From assembly GCA_003427395.1 (NCBI GenBank), contig BFEA01000242.1, forward strand, positions 302,845-366,844: a stretch of 64,000 nt of DNA. Reading direction: 5' to 3'. Made by a program: the position numbers and the translations under genes. The stretch comes from Chara braunii. Lineage: Eukaryota > Streptophyta > Charophyceae > Charales > Characeae. A model generated the notes under the pieces. It was given only the letters and a program-made list of their open reading frames with translations, was not told where the DNA came from and searched no databases. Below, piece after piece: positions 44,827 through 57,113 of this stretch (within the stretch, counting starts at the first letter, position 1; the number at the start of each line of letters is the position of its first letter).

Positions 44827-45515
44827 AAACAGTTGGTTCCCTTTGAAGATCGGAAATCGAATTTATGAAACATTGAACAAGGCCACAAATTTGCAACCGC
44901 ATCAGACACACCCACCACCGCTTAATTTTTCACAACTAAATGGTGTATATATTTATTTGTTTGTGATGGTATGCATCCTTCGTACTTGGGGCTTGATCAC
45001 ACCAGAAACGTACAATTGCATGTTCCCGTAGGTAGTGGCAAGAAGCATCTGAGCCTATGTAAAGCAATGGACACATCTCGCCTCTTTCTGTTGGCACACC
45101 AAACTTAAGCTTGGTTTGAAATTTGAACTAAGTTAGTTGCATAGATAGCTTGGCTACCTCTTTTAACGTGCTTATAACAAGAACTGAGTACTTGAACTGA
45201 CACTTAGTTTTCACTAGGTGAGCTGCATACTTAGCTTGGCTACCTCTTTAAGTTAGCTGGCCAACTTTTCCCTTTCTTAAGGGACAACTGAGCTTGGGGC
45301 ATACTATACTTGGCTAGCTGTGTTAGTTGGTGCTAAGGACACAATGTGTCTTAGGCAGGTGCGTGGGAGGCAAAGACAGCAGGCACTAATCGGCTTATAA
45401 ACTTGAGGCCACACCAAAATTAACTTAGCACACCGAGTCCATAGTCGATACTTCCTTAGTATACAGTGAGGCCACACTAAGTAAATGACAAGGCACGTGG
45501 ATGGGAGAGATGAGG
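44827..45515. other. Intergenic sequence, no gene recognised
   Basis: An imperfect duplication about 90 bp apart shares TAGCTTGGCTACCTCTTT (45,147 and 45,235). Imperfect inverted repeats around CTTAAGCTTGG (45,105) and TTGGCTA with GGCCAA (45,236-45,270) are present. No coding content recognised. Confidence 0.4.
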
Positions 45516-45849
45516 TGTCGCATGCCTAATCGGCATCGATCAAAACCAAGAACTGACGTCTCAGAAACAAAAAAAAAAATAGCACAATGGAAGAATGAAA
45601 TACCAAGATCTCACTCAGCAGGGACAATGACAGGTCCTGACCGCACTCGTCATCACTCAACGTGAGTGGGACTCAACGCATCAATCATGGAAGGGGCACT
45701 GAGTCCGGATGCATCCACAGACGAGGACGGGAGAAGAGGCGAAGGCAGAGAGGGATAGCCGGATGAACCCGGTCGCCAATGTATCCCCGATGTGGCTGCT
45801 CATACAATATCAAGTCGCAATGCCTGAAAGGTCACCAAGTCCCAACGTC

Positions 45850-45939
<90 letters not shown>

Positions 45940-46528
45940 TTGTGCCAAGTACTGACCTGCGTTAAGGTGGTGCCTTCATGCAGGTGAGGACGTGTCGAGA
46001 CGAAGCTGGAGTTGTGGCGTCACAAGTCAGTGGCAGGTAAGTCCCCCTAGCTCCGCTTCATCTCTCTTTCCCTCTCGACTCCTACTGCAGCTCGACTGCA
46101 GTGCTCTAACTCTCAACTTGTGCCCAGCGCAGTCGACTAACTGAAGTCTACCTCCGAAGGACCTGAGTACTACTATACCTATAATTGAGGCGGACTAGCT
46201 AGCCTCAGAGGCTGCCTCGGAATGCACTGACGCATGGACCCGAATCTGACACCTAACCATCTTCTTGGCACCTAAACTGCCTTACCGCAGACCGGCACCT
46301 GGCGCCTAACGAAATGGCGCCAAACGGACCTTTGGCCTGCCTAACCTGAATTGGGTCTTGCGCCTACCAAAATGGTGCCAAGGGCCTAAAACGGCCTAGA
46401 CCTAAATTAGACACGGTAGGAGACCCTAAAAGGACAGTGGGCCTAATCCTAACAAACCTCGAACCTGGCCCTACCCCTCTACCTACGAGTTAAGCCTTGT
46501 AGGGGCATGTGTGGCACTCAGAATGCCA
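45516..46528 (-). repeat. 3' LTR of element C
   Basis: It matches the right LTR from CATGCCTAATCGGCATCGAT at the left end to the CGAACCTGGCCCTACCCCTC block near the right end. On the element strand it starts TGGCATTC next to the polypurine tract. It contains a long (CT)n run at 45,851-45,936. Confidence 0.85.
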
Positions 46529-46543
46529 AGCCCCCCCCTCCTT
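46529..46543 (-). promoter_or_regulatory. Polypurine tract of element C
   Basis: On the minus strand it reads AAGGAGGGGGGGGCT, directly before the 3' LTR start TGGCATTC. It is the expected primer for plus-strand DNA synthesis. Element D has nearly the same tract. Confidence 0.85.
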
Positions 46544-48235
46544 GAAAGGCCAAACCTACCGGCGAGGGCAAAGCTGCCTGTCGAAGGGAGGGACGGAAGT
46601 CCGGGTCGGACGGACAGGTTGTGAAGCTTCTTTCCGTAGTCGTCGCTTCTCGTAGTCGGTGTAGATAAGCAGGGCTGATGCTTACACATCTGCTTGTGAA
46701 ATCCATCCTGTGTCGTCACGATGTCGGGCGGCCGCGACCAGCCGACCACCCGAAATTAAACGGATTGGGCCATCAACCGAACGCCCTATTGAGATTCTTA
46801 GGGTACTCTTGTCGGAACTGTCGGGGAAAGTTAGGGGTCCTAAGATGAACTCTAAAATTCCCTGCATCAACCGTTGGTACTAGCCCTCGAAATTGATAAC
46901 TTGGGTAACCGCCTCTACCATGCCAGGAACCTAGCCTTTTCGTCTGTTCTGAGGCGGACTTCAACTCAGCCAGCTGTGAGGCGAAGGTACATGTGTAGGC
47001 CTTCGCGCAACCTTTTTACGCTGGCCAATTGGCGGGGAAGTGAACCCTCGATCTTCATTAAATCTAATAACAAAATTAAAGATGGGGAAAATAACAAAAA
47101 AATCATGAAAGAGGAGGGAAAGAGTGATTATTTGATATTTAACTTAATTTTATTAAATCCTACTCTTGATGAATTTTTGTCGAAGATCGCGTATTTATCC
47201 CTCTTCATCGATTTAAATAGATTTCTGACATTTATAAACGCCCACTCGATTTTACCTGATTTTCTGGAATTTATCGAGTAAGCAAACCTGTACCCTCCCC
47301 CGGTGCTCAAGGACATTGGTGACATCGAAGGAAGGATCAGTTGCAGGTTCGAAACAGGCACGGTACTGGGCGTTTCGACGTTGGTATTTCCTGATACGGT
47401 ACTCCAGTCCGCTTTGGAACAGCTGCGGTTCTCTTAATTGGCACCTGCACGACACTGAGACAAGCCACTGCAGTTCGAAACAATTGTTTCAGCTACGGTT
47501 ATTGGTTCGGCATGGCCTATCTGCAGTTCGAGAGAATTATCACGGGGCGCTGGCCCACGGCTACCGGGCCCAAGCCTTCGGTACCAACTGAATCGCAGCT
47601 GCTGGTGGGGATAACATTCCAGTTTTGTGGGCCCGGTGCTGCAGGTACACGGGCAGTGCCAGCCTTCAGTTGTGAACAGGTACCACTAGCGGGGGACGGG
47701 GGTTTTCTCCCTGGCCTGAGGCCGCAGCCTTGGGGAAATATAGGGCAGACCAGCGGAAGGACGGGGACATTCGGGGCTGGGGCGACCAGGGGGACCAGGG
47801 TGCGCTGAAGGGAGTGACCAGGGCGAGTATTGCTGCCGCGTGTGCGGCCGAGCAAGTGAGCTAAAGCGAAGGCAGGCATGCATGCTATGGCTAAGAAGTG
47901 AGTTGACTACCTTCATTCCCGCTTGTGCACGTCTGCTGGTACAGTCAACGCAGCTCGCACGAGCAGCCATCAAACGGAGTGATCAGAGCTGCGGACAAGA
48001 TAATGCGCGAGTGTGGGAGACAACATGAGAGCGGACCCATCCATGAGAGAGTGAGAGAGATTAACTGCGCAGAGAGAGAGTGAGAGAGACTGACAACGCA
48101 GAGAGAGTGAGAGAGACAGACTGCGCAGAGAGTGTGAGAGAGTGCACGGGCAAAGAGAGAGAGGGATAGAGAGAGAGAGAGAGGGATAGAGAGAGAGAGA
48201 GGGATAGAGAGAGAGAGAGAGAGAGTGTAGGATCA
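46544..48235. other. Internal 3' region of element C, no gene recognised
   Basis: About 1.7 kb lies between the polypurine tract and minisatellite H5. An AT-rich block (47,040-47,280) contrasts with GC-rich sequence at 47,600-47,860. A GA-rich run with GAGAGA and GGGATAGA units occupies 48,050-48,227. No element domain is seen, so it may be later insertions or lineage-specific untranslated sequence. Confidence 0.45.
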
Positions 48236-49365
48236 ACCCGCTGCTGCCTGCAGCAGATCATCATTATCACTTGTGCAAGAGAACCGCTGCTGCTCAGCCA
48301 TTACCGCAAGTGAACAGGTCATCATTATCACTTGTGCAAGAGAACCGCTGCTGCTGGCATTGTGATCAGAGGTCATTATTACTGCTTGTGCCAGAGAATC
48401 GCTGCTGCTGGCAGCGTGATCAGCCATTACCGCAAGTGAACAGGTCATCATTATCACTTGTGTAATGCGAACCCACTGCTGTGGGCAGCAGAATCAGCCA
48501 TTACTGCAAGAGAAGAAATAATCATTACCGCATGTGCAAGAGGACTCGCTGCTGCTGGCAGCACGATCAGCCATTACCGCAAGTGAACAGGTCACTTCAT
48601 TACCGCTTGTGCCAGAGAACCTCTGCTGCTGGCAGCGTGATCAGCCATTACCGCAAGTGAACAGGTCGTTATTACCGCTTGTGCCAGAGAATCGCTGTTG
48701 CTGGCGAGGTAATCAGCCATTACCGCAAGTGAACAGGTCTTCATTACCGCTTGTGCCAGAGAACCGCTGCTGCTAGCAGCGGGCTAGCAGCGTGATCAGC
48801 CACCACCGCAAGTGGAGAGATCATCATCACCACTTGTGCAAGAGGAACCACTGCTGGTGGCAGCGGAATCATCCATTAGCGTATGTGAAGAGGTCATCAT
48901 TACCGCTGGTGTGGGAAAACCTGCTGCCGCTGGCAGCGTGATCAATCATTACTGGAAGTGAAGGGATCATCATTACCACTTGTGCAAGGGAAACTGCTGC
49001 TGCTCGCAGCGTAATCAGCCATTAGCGCATGAGAACAGATCATCATTACCGCTTGTGTAAAGAGAGCCCGCTGCTGCTGGCAGCGGAATCAGCCATTACC
49101 ACATAAGAACAGATCATCGTTACCGCTTGTGCAAGGGAAACTGCGGCTGCTGACAGCCGAATCAATCATTACCGCATGTGAGGAGATAATTATTACCGCT
49201 CATGTAAAGAGAGTCCGCTGCTGCTGACAGCGGAATCAGCCATTACCACATGAGATCAGATCATCATTACCCTTGCAAGGGAAACTGTTGCTGCTGGCAA
49301 GGGAATCATCCATTACCGCATGTGAAAAAATCATGATTACCGCAGTTGCAAGAGAACTGTTGCCT
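48236..49365 (+). repeat. 72-bp hairpin minisatellite, about 15 copies (array H5)
   Basis: The unit combines ATTACCGCAAGTGAACAGG, TCATCATTACCGCTTGTGC and a CTG-rich hairpin. The hairpin arms vary in pairs. CTGCTG faces CAGCAG (48,241-48,256; 48,476-48,491). CCGCTG faces CAGCGG (49,068-49,086; 49,215-49,233). CGGCTG faces CAGCCG (49,144-49,159). TTGC faces GCAA (49,288-49,300). A second inverted pair, CAAGTG with CACTTG, spans the other half of several units. Open frames inside result from the 72-bp period. Confidence 0.85.
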
Positions 49366-49743
49366 GGCTCTCTGTCTTTCCCTCTGATGGGTTCGATGAT
49401 CTAGCGACGTTCAAGCCGTTGGTAAGCTTGGTTCTGAGTTGGTACGCCCATGAAACTGTTCAAATATAGACCCGAGTTCGAATCCGGATTATAGAACTAG
49501 ATGAATGAAATCAAATATTTATCTGTTGCCTGGTGCCTGAATGTTCTGCTTATGGTTTGCCTGCCTTTTCCCACGGATCCTACTCTCTCTAAGGACAGGC
49601 AAATCACAAAATTACCCTGCAAATCTGAGAACCTCTCGCGGAAGCCCTATGAGCAACCCTTTGTTAGATTTCATATCCGTAGGCTATTGCATTATTGTAT
49701 TTCATTAAAAGTTACGAGCAAATTCCATAGGCGACGAGCGACA
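49366..49743. other. Spacer between H5 and the element C chromodomain
   Basis: GAGTTCGAATCCGG near 49,469 resembles a tRNA B-box, but no cloverleaf can be drawn. A short plus-strand frame at 49,501-49,806 has no domain motif. Nothing else is recognised. Confidence 0.4.
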
Positions 49744-51255
49744 TTAAAAGCCACCTTTCTCCCCTGTTCCGTCACTGAGGACCTCCGAAGTGGGCACGGC
49801 GGGTAACAGACGCCGCAGCCCTTGGCTTTCTGCAACGAACAGACACCCTCCTCGGGTTTCCTCACAACGGTCACATTGCTTGAAGGTGAACTTGTATTGC
49901 ATTGGCTTGTTGTCATTCTTACGATGCATAATCACCCTATCGATCTCCTGGTGGCCATGCATAGGAGGAGGGTAATGCTATCACCGGCCCGATAAATCAC
50001 CTCTCTTCTCTGGTGTACAAGTAGCCAGCTTGGAGGCGTGGAAAACCGGGTTGACCAAAATATGAGGCGAGATTTTGATCACGAAAGATGGGCCATTGGA
50101 CTCGTCGCCCTCGGCTGATTTGACGGTCCATGGCTGAAACCACTTGGGGTGGAGTTTGTGCGAGACATTTTGTTCGAGTGTGAGCTCCTCGAACGAAAGC
50201 CATACAAGTCAGCCGACGGGGATAGGACATGGCACACACGCGGACTTGAGCGTTTTGCATATTTGCACGAGCTTTGGCCAGCTAGTCCCAATACTTCCAT
50301 ACAAAGGCGGGAGAGCAAGGGCCATCAATGTCGACTGCCCGAGTGAATAGAAGATCACTGAGGTTACGACCTTTCCATCCACCTTGGTGCAACTCGAATG
50401 GAGTCGCACGAATCATGGGATGGAACAACGTTTTGTAGGCGACTTCGATGTCGGGAAGGCCGTCAACCCAATCTTTCTGGTCCCCGGGGATGAGCACCCA
50501 AAGCATCATTTGAGCGGTTTGCCCGTCCGTTTGTGGGTGACGAGCCAAACTCGGTTTCATCTCGGTGGCGAACTCCATAAGAGAAATTCAAACTGTCGAG
50601 ATTAATAGAGTGTCGTGGTCGCTAAGGATATCTTCCGGGACGCCATGGCCTGCAATCCAGCCCGTGTTCAAGAGTCTTGCGAGCTCGAGATTCGTGGTGT
50701 GATACTCGCAAGGAAGAAACCACACATACGTCCTTAGTCGGTCAACGACCGTAAGGATGTTGTCATGCCCAAAACGATCACAAGGAAGGAATCGGTGACG
50801 TCCATGGCAATAGACAATTCAGGTTCTCGAGGACTCGACAACGGGCGCAACTTGCCATAGGGATTGTGGTTGAGGGGCTTGTTGCCTAAAAAATCTTGGC
50901 AACACTCACAATAATGGGTGATGTCGATGATGACGTCAGACTATCAAAACTGTTGACGCACTTAAGTGACCGTGCAGTTGACTCCAAAGTGTCTGGCGAG
51001 CCACAAGTCGTGGTACTCACCGAGGAGGTGAGTCCATAATCGGCGGTCGCTAGGGATGAATAGCAAGTCCTGGCTTCACAAATGGAGAAGCAATACGCGT
51101 TGACGACGCCATACTAGCTAGTCGGCGGGTGATCCGAAGAAAGTTCATTGTAGAGGATGGCATAATCCAGTTCCATCTTGTATGCTTGTACAAAATGATG
51201 GTGTAGGTCCTCGTCGAAGTCCGAAGGCGTGGTGCGTCGATGCGCAAAGACCAGC
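49744..51255 (-). pseudogene. Element C integrase and chromodomain-like end
   Basis: On the minus strand, the zinc-binding region (50,900-50,930) has HYCECCQDF, and the core start at about 50,815 reads SIAMDVTDSF with the first catalytic Asp. After frame breaks, 50,282-50,578 has ARHPQTDGQTAQMM, where the DDE glutamate is Ala, and FELHQGGWKGRNLSD. The chromodomain-like end (49,744-49,962) has EIDRVIMHRKNDNKPMQYKF. Several stops and frameshifts make it inactive. Confidence 0.75.
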
Positions 51256-51861
51256 TTATCGCGAAAGAGCATCCACCCCTCGATTAAAGAATCCCAAGAT
51301 GTGCTTCGGTGTTAACTCGAACTGGACAATGAAGTACATCCATCTCCTGAGCGTCGTACTCACCGTGTCTTGCATCTTGTAATAGGTTAATGGGTTATTG
51401 TCGATCACCCATGTGAACCTACGACGCCCAAGGAGGAAGTGTAACCAGTATCGTGACTTAGGCCAGCAACTCTTTCCTCCTCCCATCATCAATTGCATTT
51501 ACAAGGGGCACCTTTTGGTTGAAGTACTCAACCGGATGCCAATCTACGTCGTCATGTTGCTTCAAGACTGTGCCAATGTCGTAGCCGGAAGCATATGTAG
51601 AAAACTCTCGTTGGCGAAGTCGAGTTATAAACGCTCAAAACAAGAGCCATAAGCGTCACCATCTTTAGAATGCGGAACACACGTTGTACTTGTCAGTGAA
51701 ACGAAGTGCACCTTCAGGGATTTAAGTCGTGACAAAGGTGTGGCAATCCACGCATATCCATCGATTAAGCGTTGGTAGCGTCGGGCCAATCCCATGAAAA
51801 AGCGAACCTCTGTGGTATTAGCGGCTTCCAACCAATCTTGGATGGCCTTAATTTTGTCCAC
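51256..51861 (-). pseudogene. Element C connection domain and RNase H
   Basis: The 51,625-51,861 frame holds the connection (IKAIQDWLEAANTTEVRFFM, GLARRYQRLI). RNase H C-terminal sequence follows at 51,256-51,498: FLLGRRRFTWVIDNNPLTYY and ILGFFNRGVDALSR, including the DNNPL Asp. The middle of RNase H lies in other frames between them. Broken by frameshifts. Confidence 0.8.
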
Positions 51862-51876
51862 GAGCAGACGGATGCC

Positions 51877-52935
51877 TCACGACGTCATAAAATGGCCCAA
51901 GTACTCGAGCTCTTGTTTTGCGAACACACACTTGGCTCGATTGGCCTTGTACTTGGCCGTACGTATTCTTTCCAAAATGTCGAGTAGGTGTTCGTGGTCC
52001 TCAAAGAAGGTCCAGCTATAAACAAAGATGTCGTCGAGGTAGATGAGCACGAGCCGGTCCAACATGTCTCAAAAATCCGTCATCATTGCTGCTTGGAAAG
52101 TGGTAAGGGCATTCATGAGGCCGAATGGCATTACGACCCAATTGAAGTGCACATACCCCGTCTTGTACCGATTCCATGGATGGATCCCAATTTGGTGATA
52201 ACCGGATTTGAGGTCCAACTTCGAGAAGTACGTGGTGCCTCCCAAACGTTCGAGAAGCTCGTCGATGCGCGGGAGGGGGCCAGCATTCTTAACGGTTTGA
52301 GTGTCAAGCTTGCAGTCGTCAATGCATAGCCACAAGTCCTTGTTTTTCTTCCGAACGAAGTGCACGGGTGCACCGTAGGGCAAGCAACTAGGACGAATCC
52401 AACCCTTCTCAATATGGTTGTCGAGTTGCGTAAAAAGCACCTCAAGTTCCTTCTCACTCATGAGGTAGATACAAACACGTGGAGGTACGACCCTGTCCTC
52501 AACGATGATTTTGTGCCAGAGGGGCCAATCGGGTACGATTCCGGTGGGAGCTTCGAAAACGTCGCCAAAGGAGTCGAGAAGCTCGACAATTCGTGGGTCC
52601 AATGGTACTTCAGTAGCTGGCACGTCTGATAAATGAATGGGATGCAAAGAGCAAAGGCTTGTTTCTTCAACGTTGTGTCGTGCTGAGTTGTGAATCCTCG
52701 CTACGAAAACCACGTGACAACCAATCGAAGGGTGAGAGCGATGAACAGTGCATGGGACTAACATGTCGTTCCGAACACGTACGTGAACGGTGTGGCGATG
52801 GAGGTTCACCGGGTGGTACTCACTTCGCAGCCATGACATGCCCAAGATCATGACGATCTTCGTGTCACGATGTGGAAGGACATAACCTAGCACGCGGGGC
52901 AAACTACACAGGCACCGCATCAATGCACCGGCCAA
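51877..52935 (-). pseudogene. Element C protease C-terminus and reverse transcriptase
   Basis: A single frame is interrupted only by one TGA at 52,066-52,068. It starts with the protease end (VMILGMSWLRSEYHPVN) and runs into RT: EKGWIRPSCLPYGAPVHFV, YFSKLDLKSGYHQIGIHP, VVMPFGLMNALTTFQAAM. After the stop comes LVLIYLDDIFVYS with an intact YLDD, then KCVFAKQELEYLGH. It is the best-preserved pol segment in the window. The TGA sits where related elements usually have Arg (CGA), consistent with a C-to-T change. Confidence 0.88.
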
Positions 52936-53658
52936 TGGCCTTGTGTGTGTGATCGTCGGTCAACGTGACTTGTATGGGTTGCGACTTCCTTCGAACGTGC
53001 CGCCCGAGGCTGGCTCGCGCAATGAAGTCTTGGCTGATGTAGTTGTGAGTACCTCCACAATAGATCAAGGCGCTGCAGGTCGCCTTCCCCATGTGAATGT
53101 GGACGTAAAGTATCGGTGCATCGATGGTGTTGTACCGATGCGTGTCGTACTCGCGGTCAATCTTCATGAGGTACTCGCGAAGGTCAACAACCGCTACTCC
53201 ATCTTCCATCAACAAATATGGTACTGCAGTGTGCAAAAATCTGCCATGAAAGTGTTTGAATGTGGTTTCAGCAAGGAACCGGGCGTGGGAAGGGGCAACC
53301 ATGGGAAATCTTTTGAAGTCAACAAGTCGAGGTCGTCAATATTCCAACAAACCAACGAATCTCCCGATGATAGTAATGACGGCGAAGAAGTCGCATCACC
53401 TCCGACGGTGATGAATCCACACATGCGCATGTCTTGCCGTTGGAGAGGTAGGTCCAACGAAGGGACCAGCTGGACAGCATAGTCGTCGTACAAAGTACGT
53501 AAACTTGCAACATCCTTGTGCTCCCCGGGCGTGTAGGAGGCTGCAAACAAGGCAGTCGTGTCCGGCGGAATGGGAAGTGGAGTCACCTCACTTCGCACGG
53601 AGCTCACTTTTTTGAGCTTGGCTTGGGACAAACATCCTCCTTGACGTTGTCGCGACAT
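52904..53658 (-). pseudogene. Element C protease region
   Basis: The 52,904-53,302 frame has ALIYCGGTHNYISQDFIARA: the retropepsin active site, with Tyr in place of Asp and CGG where related elements have CGS. The upstream frame (53,209-53,658) is the gag-protease linker, with SLRTLYDDYAVQLVPSLDLP. The change of the active-site Asp and the frameshift between the frames make it inactive. Confidence 0.75.
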
Positions 53659-55278
53659 TGAGTGGGGGTGTGCTTGGTGGTATTACACCAAAAACAGCAA
53701 CCCCACTTTTGTCTAAGCTTAAACTGCACCTCTAAGCTTCTTGACTTGGTGCGTCGCACCTGAAGGGCATTGACTGATTCTCCTTCACTTGACGCTTCTG
53801 GTCTTCATTAGCGTCTGGTCTTCATTAGGTCCACTGAATTGGACTGTAGCGACGGGCTGCATTCGTTACCCCTTTCCTCTCTCCACAAAGTTCCGTTGCC
53901 ATTGTTTCTCATTCGCGGCACGCCTATTCGCTTGGATGACCGGGAGAGCTCAAGTGACTATCGAGTCAAAATCTTCGTACTTCTCCATTTGTCCAAGAGT
54001 CGATGCCAAGGAGTTAACCGATCTTCAAAAGAGCTCGCTGCGGATGTGCTCGATCGGCAAGTTCGAGTCCGGAATGGCAACTATCTTTTGCCATTCGGTC
54101 AACCAATCGCACGTCGATTGACTTTCTTGAAACATCTTGAATATCTGATTTCGCCTTGAAGCGTGATATCCATTGCGCGGCGATGTCGTCCCAATTCAGC
54201 TTGGTGTGCAGGTTCTCCACCACCTTGACCGCCAAATGATTGAACCAAATTTGGCATGCATAGAGCGCTGCAATCTTGAGGCGACGGGGACTCCGTGAGG
54301 TCCGAGCTCGATGGTCAATCCTTGCAACAATGCGAGCGGATCGGTCTTGTGTAATTGTCGAACTCCTCAATGCGAAAGTTCGCCATTTTGAACGATCGTG
54401 AGTTGTTGCTATTTGCAGGTCGCTGCTGTAGCATATTCACGTCGGCCTACAGCACGGTGAGCTCCTGGCTGATCGTTGCTGCCTCTGAGAACACACCAAG
54501 GTTGCAGATTGTGGCAACCACATGGTCAATCCGCTGCTCCAGTTATCGTGTGGACGGCTGGCTTGTACAAGGTCCATTGCCAGGTATGACGACATCCTTG
54601 TTCTCCAAGTCCTCGAGGTGTGTGTAAAAATTGCGGTTGGTACCATCCTACTGGTCCCTATCGTTGTCAATCACTTGCGCCAGGCACTGCTGCTCCTGCT
54701 GCTGCCAATTGCATGTGGCGATGAGCTGCGCGATCATCCTGCAGATCTCCTCCTTGGTCTGGTCGGCTTCCGTCGGATAGTTATTGTTCTCCGTCGACGT
54801 GAAGTGCCGTTTTCTGAGGGTCGTTGCATAAACCACTTCTCGCTGTCGCAGTGTTGAGCAGGCTTTCAACCGGAATTGGTTGATTGCTGCTGCGGCCTCC
54901 ACCTGCTGTCCTCCACCAGCTGTCCTCGCTCTTCGGCTGCACGGACGTGAGCGGCCTCAGCTCGTTGCCACACTTAGTTTCCTCTTCGATGAAGGCCAGG
55001 AAATTGGCCACTCGAAGCTGGAAGGCCTCGACAGTCTCATTGGGTCCCTGCCCTTGCAGACCGGGCAGGCCCAGACCCGCTGCATCTTGACCTGCTGTAC
55101 TCCCAAGTGGGCTCACTGCTGCTGCTGCTGCTGCTGTGGCCATGCCTGCTGTTGCTGGGTGCTGGCACCTGTCAAAAGTCTGACGGCAATTGGTGATGTA
55201 CCACAGTGACAGATGTAGAAGATGAAGAGCCCTGTTGTGCTGCTCTGCGAGTGCTAGGTCGGAGCATAGGCTGGCCAC
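53655..55278 (-). pseudogene. Element C gag and nucleocapsid
   Basis: The N-terminal frame (54,781-55,278) contains an Ala-rich run and PNETVEAFQLRVANFLAFIE. The core piece (54,014-54,370) has LKIAALYACQIWFNHLAVKV and WDDIAAQWISRF. The zinc knuckle at 53,655-53,696 reads CFWCNTTKHTPTQC and keeps all four CCHC ligands, unlike those of A, B1 and B2. The knuckle is in a different frame from the following protease linker. Multiple frameshifts. Confidence 0.7.
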
Positions 55279-56268
55279 AAGCCTGGTGCTGACGTGGCAC
55301 TCTTGCTGTCATGGCACTCTTCCTGATGTGGCACTCTGCTGACATGGCAGTTGGCTGACATGGCACTTACCCGACCATTGGAACAAGACGAAGGAGACGG
55401 GGAGGGGAAGGACATGCAGGCTAAAACTGTGCACCCAAACTATGATTGCCCTCCCTCAGATAGGTAAGGCACAACCCCCAATTTGCAAAAAAAAAAAAAA
55501 AAAAGTGGGATTGGAAGGTGGCTTCGATGTCAGGCGGTAGGACAAAACCGACCTGACCTCCAGGTAGTAAGAGGAGAGAAAACAACTTAACGAAGTTCAG
55601 AATTCCGCCCTTTTTTTTCTTTTTCTTGGCAGAAAATTCAAATTTTGAAAAGAAAAAACAACCAAAATGTTTTAGTTACGACTCGAGTTTTCCTAATTTC
55701 CTACTTCGTTAAATACAAAAAGAAGTAAGAAATTCGAATTTTACAGGTCAGGAAATAAGGAAAAAACAGGAATTTTCAACGAATTTTCAGTTAACTGCAG
55801 ATACGTGGGCCAAACTCTGTAACCCACCCAAATTTGGTTTATGACCGTAGGTGATTAGGTTAGACCTAATTGGGGCAAGTAGATTAGCTCCCTAACCCTG
55901 ATTAGGAGGTAGAACAGTCTAAATCTAAAGTAGCGCTAAGTTAATTAGTGCCAACCTCAATCGTACCACTAATTAGCACCACTTAACCTAATCCTAACTA
56001 CTGCCTAACCAATCAGTGGCACTAGTTACTAATTAATGCAGGTAATGCCTGATAATCGTTAATCAAAGATTGGTGCCTAATCCTGGCTTTGCGCTAATTA
56101 GTTGTTAGTGCTGCCTAGTAGGTACAAGAAACGAAAGTCGGAAAAAATTCCGCGTTTAACCAATCAACCAATTAATCCACCAATCAATCAATTAACCAAC
56201 CAATCAACCAACCAATCGATCGTTTAAGATAGCAACTCTATCGGAGCAGATCCTTGTCTATGAGGTCC
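55279..56268 (-). other. 5' leader of element C
   Basis: About 1 kb of non-coding sequence between gag and the primer-binding site. An A-run of 18 at 55,487-55,504 (T-run on the element strand) and a CAATCAAC-type repeat at 56,155-56,220 are its only notable features. Confidence 0.5.
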
Positions 56269-56280
56269 ACTCCGGTACCA
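56269..56280 (-). promoter_or_regulatory. Primer-binding-like site of element C
   Basis: The minus strand reads TGGTACCGGAGT three bases inside the 5' LTR. It matches the initiator Met-tRNA site TGGTATCAGAGC at 9 of 12 positions. Confidence 0.65.
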
Positions 56281-56283
56281 AAT

Positions 56284-56656
56284 TGTTGCATGCCTAATCG
56301 GCATCGATCAGAACCAACAACCGACCTCTCAGAGACAATGCAAAAATAGCACAGCAGAAGACTGAAATACCAAGATCTGACTCAGCAGGGACAATGTCAG
56401 GTCCTGACACCACTCGTCATCACTCAGAGTGGGCGGACTCAGCGCACCAATCATGGGAGGTGCGCTGAGTCCGGATACATCCGCGAACGAAGAGGGGAAA
56501 AGAGATGAAGCGGGAGAGGGAGATAGGGAGGATCAGCCATCATAGCCCGATTAACCCAGTCTCCAATGTATCCCCAATGTCGCCGCTCATACATTCTCAA
56601 GTTGCTATGTCACTGAACTGGCCGAAGCCCTAAAGGTCACCAAGTCTCAATGTCAA

Positions 56657-56697
<41 letters not shown>

Positions 56698-56823
56698 CAG
56701 CAGCAGCAGAAGAAGAAGAAGAAGCTCCTATCCAACGTATCCCCAATGTCGCTGCTCATACATTCTCAAGTTGCAATGTCACTGAACTGGCCGAAGCCCT
56801 AAGGGTCACCAAGTCTCAATGTC

Positions 56824-56912
<89 letters not shown>

Positions 56913-57076
56913 NNNNNNNNNNNNNNNNNNNNNNNNNNNNNNNNNNNNNNNNNNNNNNNNNNNNNNNNNNNNACACACACACACACACACACACACAGCA
57001 GCAGCAGCAGAAGAAGAAGAAGAAGCTCCCGAGGGAGGGAAGGAGGAAAACAGGCAGGAGGAGAACGAAGAAGAAG

Positions 57077-57113
<37 letters not shown>

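Noticed and set aside
48236-49365. CRISPR-like array, since units repeat at a regular spacing
   Set aside because: No distinct unique spacers: the whole 72-bp unit is repeated, and the context is a eukaryotic retrotransposon.
49380-49495. tRNA-like B-box GAGTTCGAATCCGG with possible A-box upstream
   Set aside because: The T-arm stem does not pair and no acceptor stem can be drawn; at most a worn tRNA-derived SINE.
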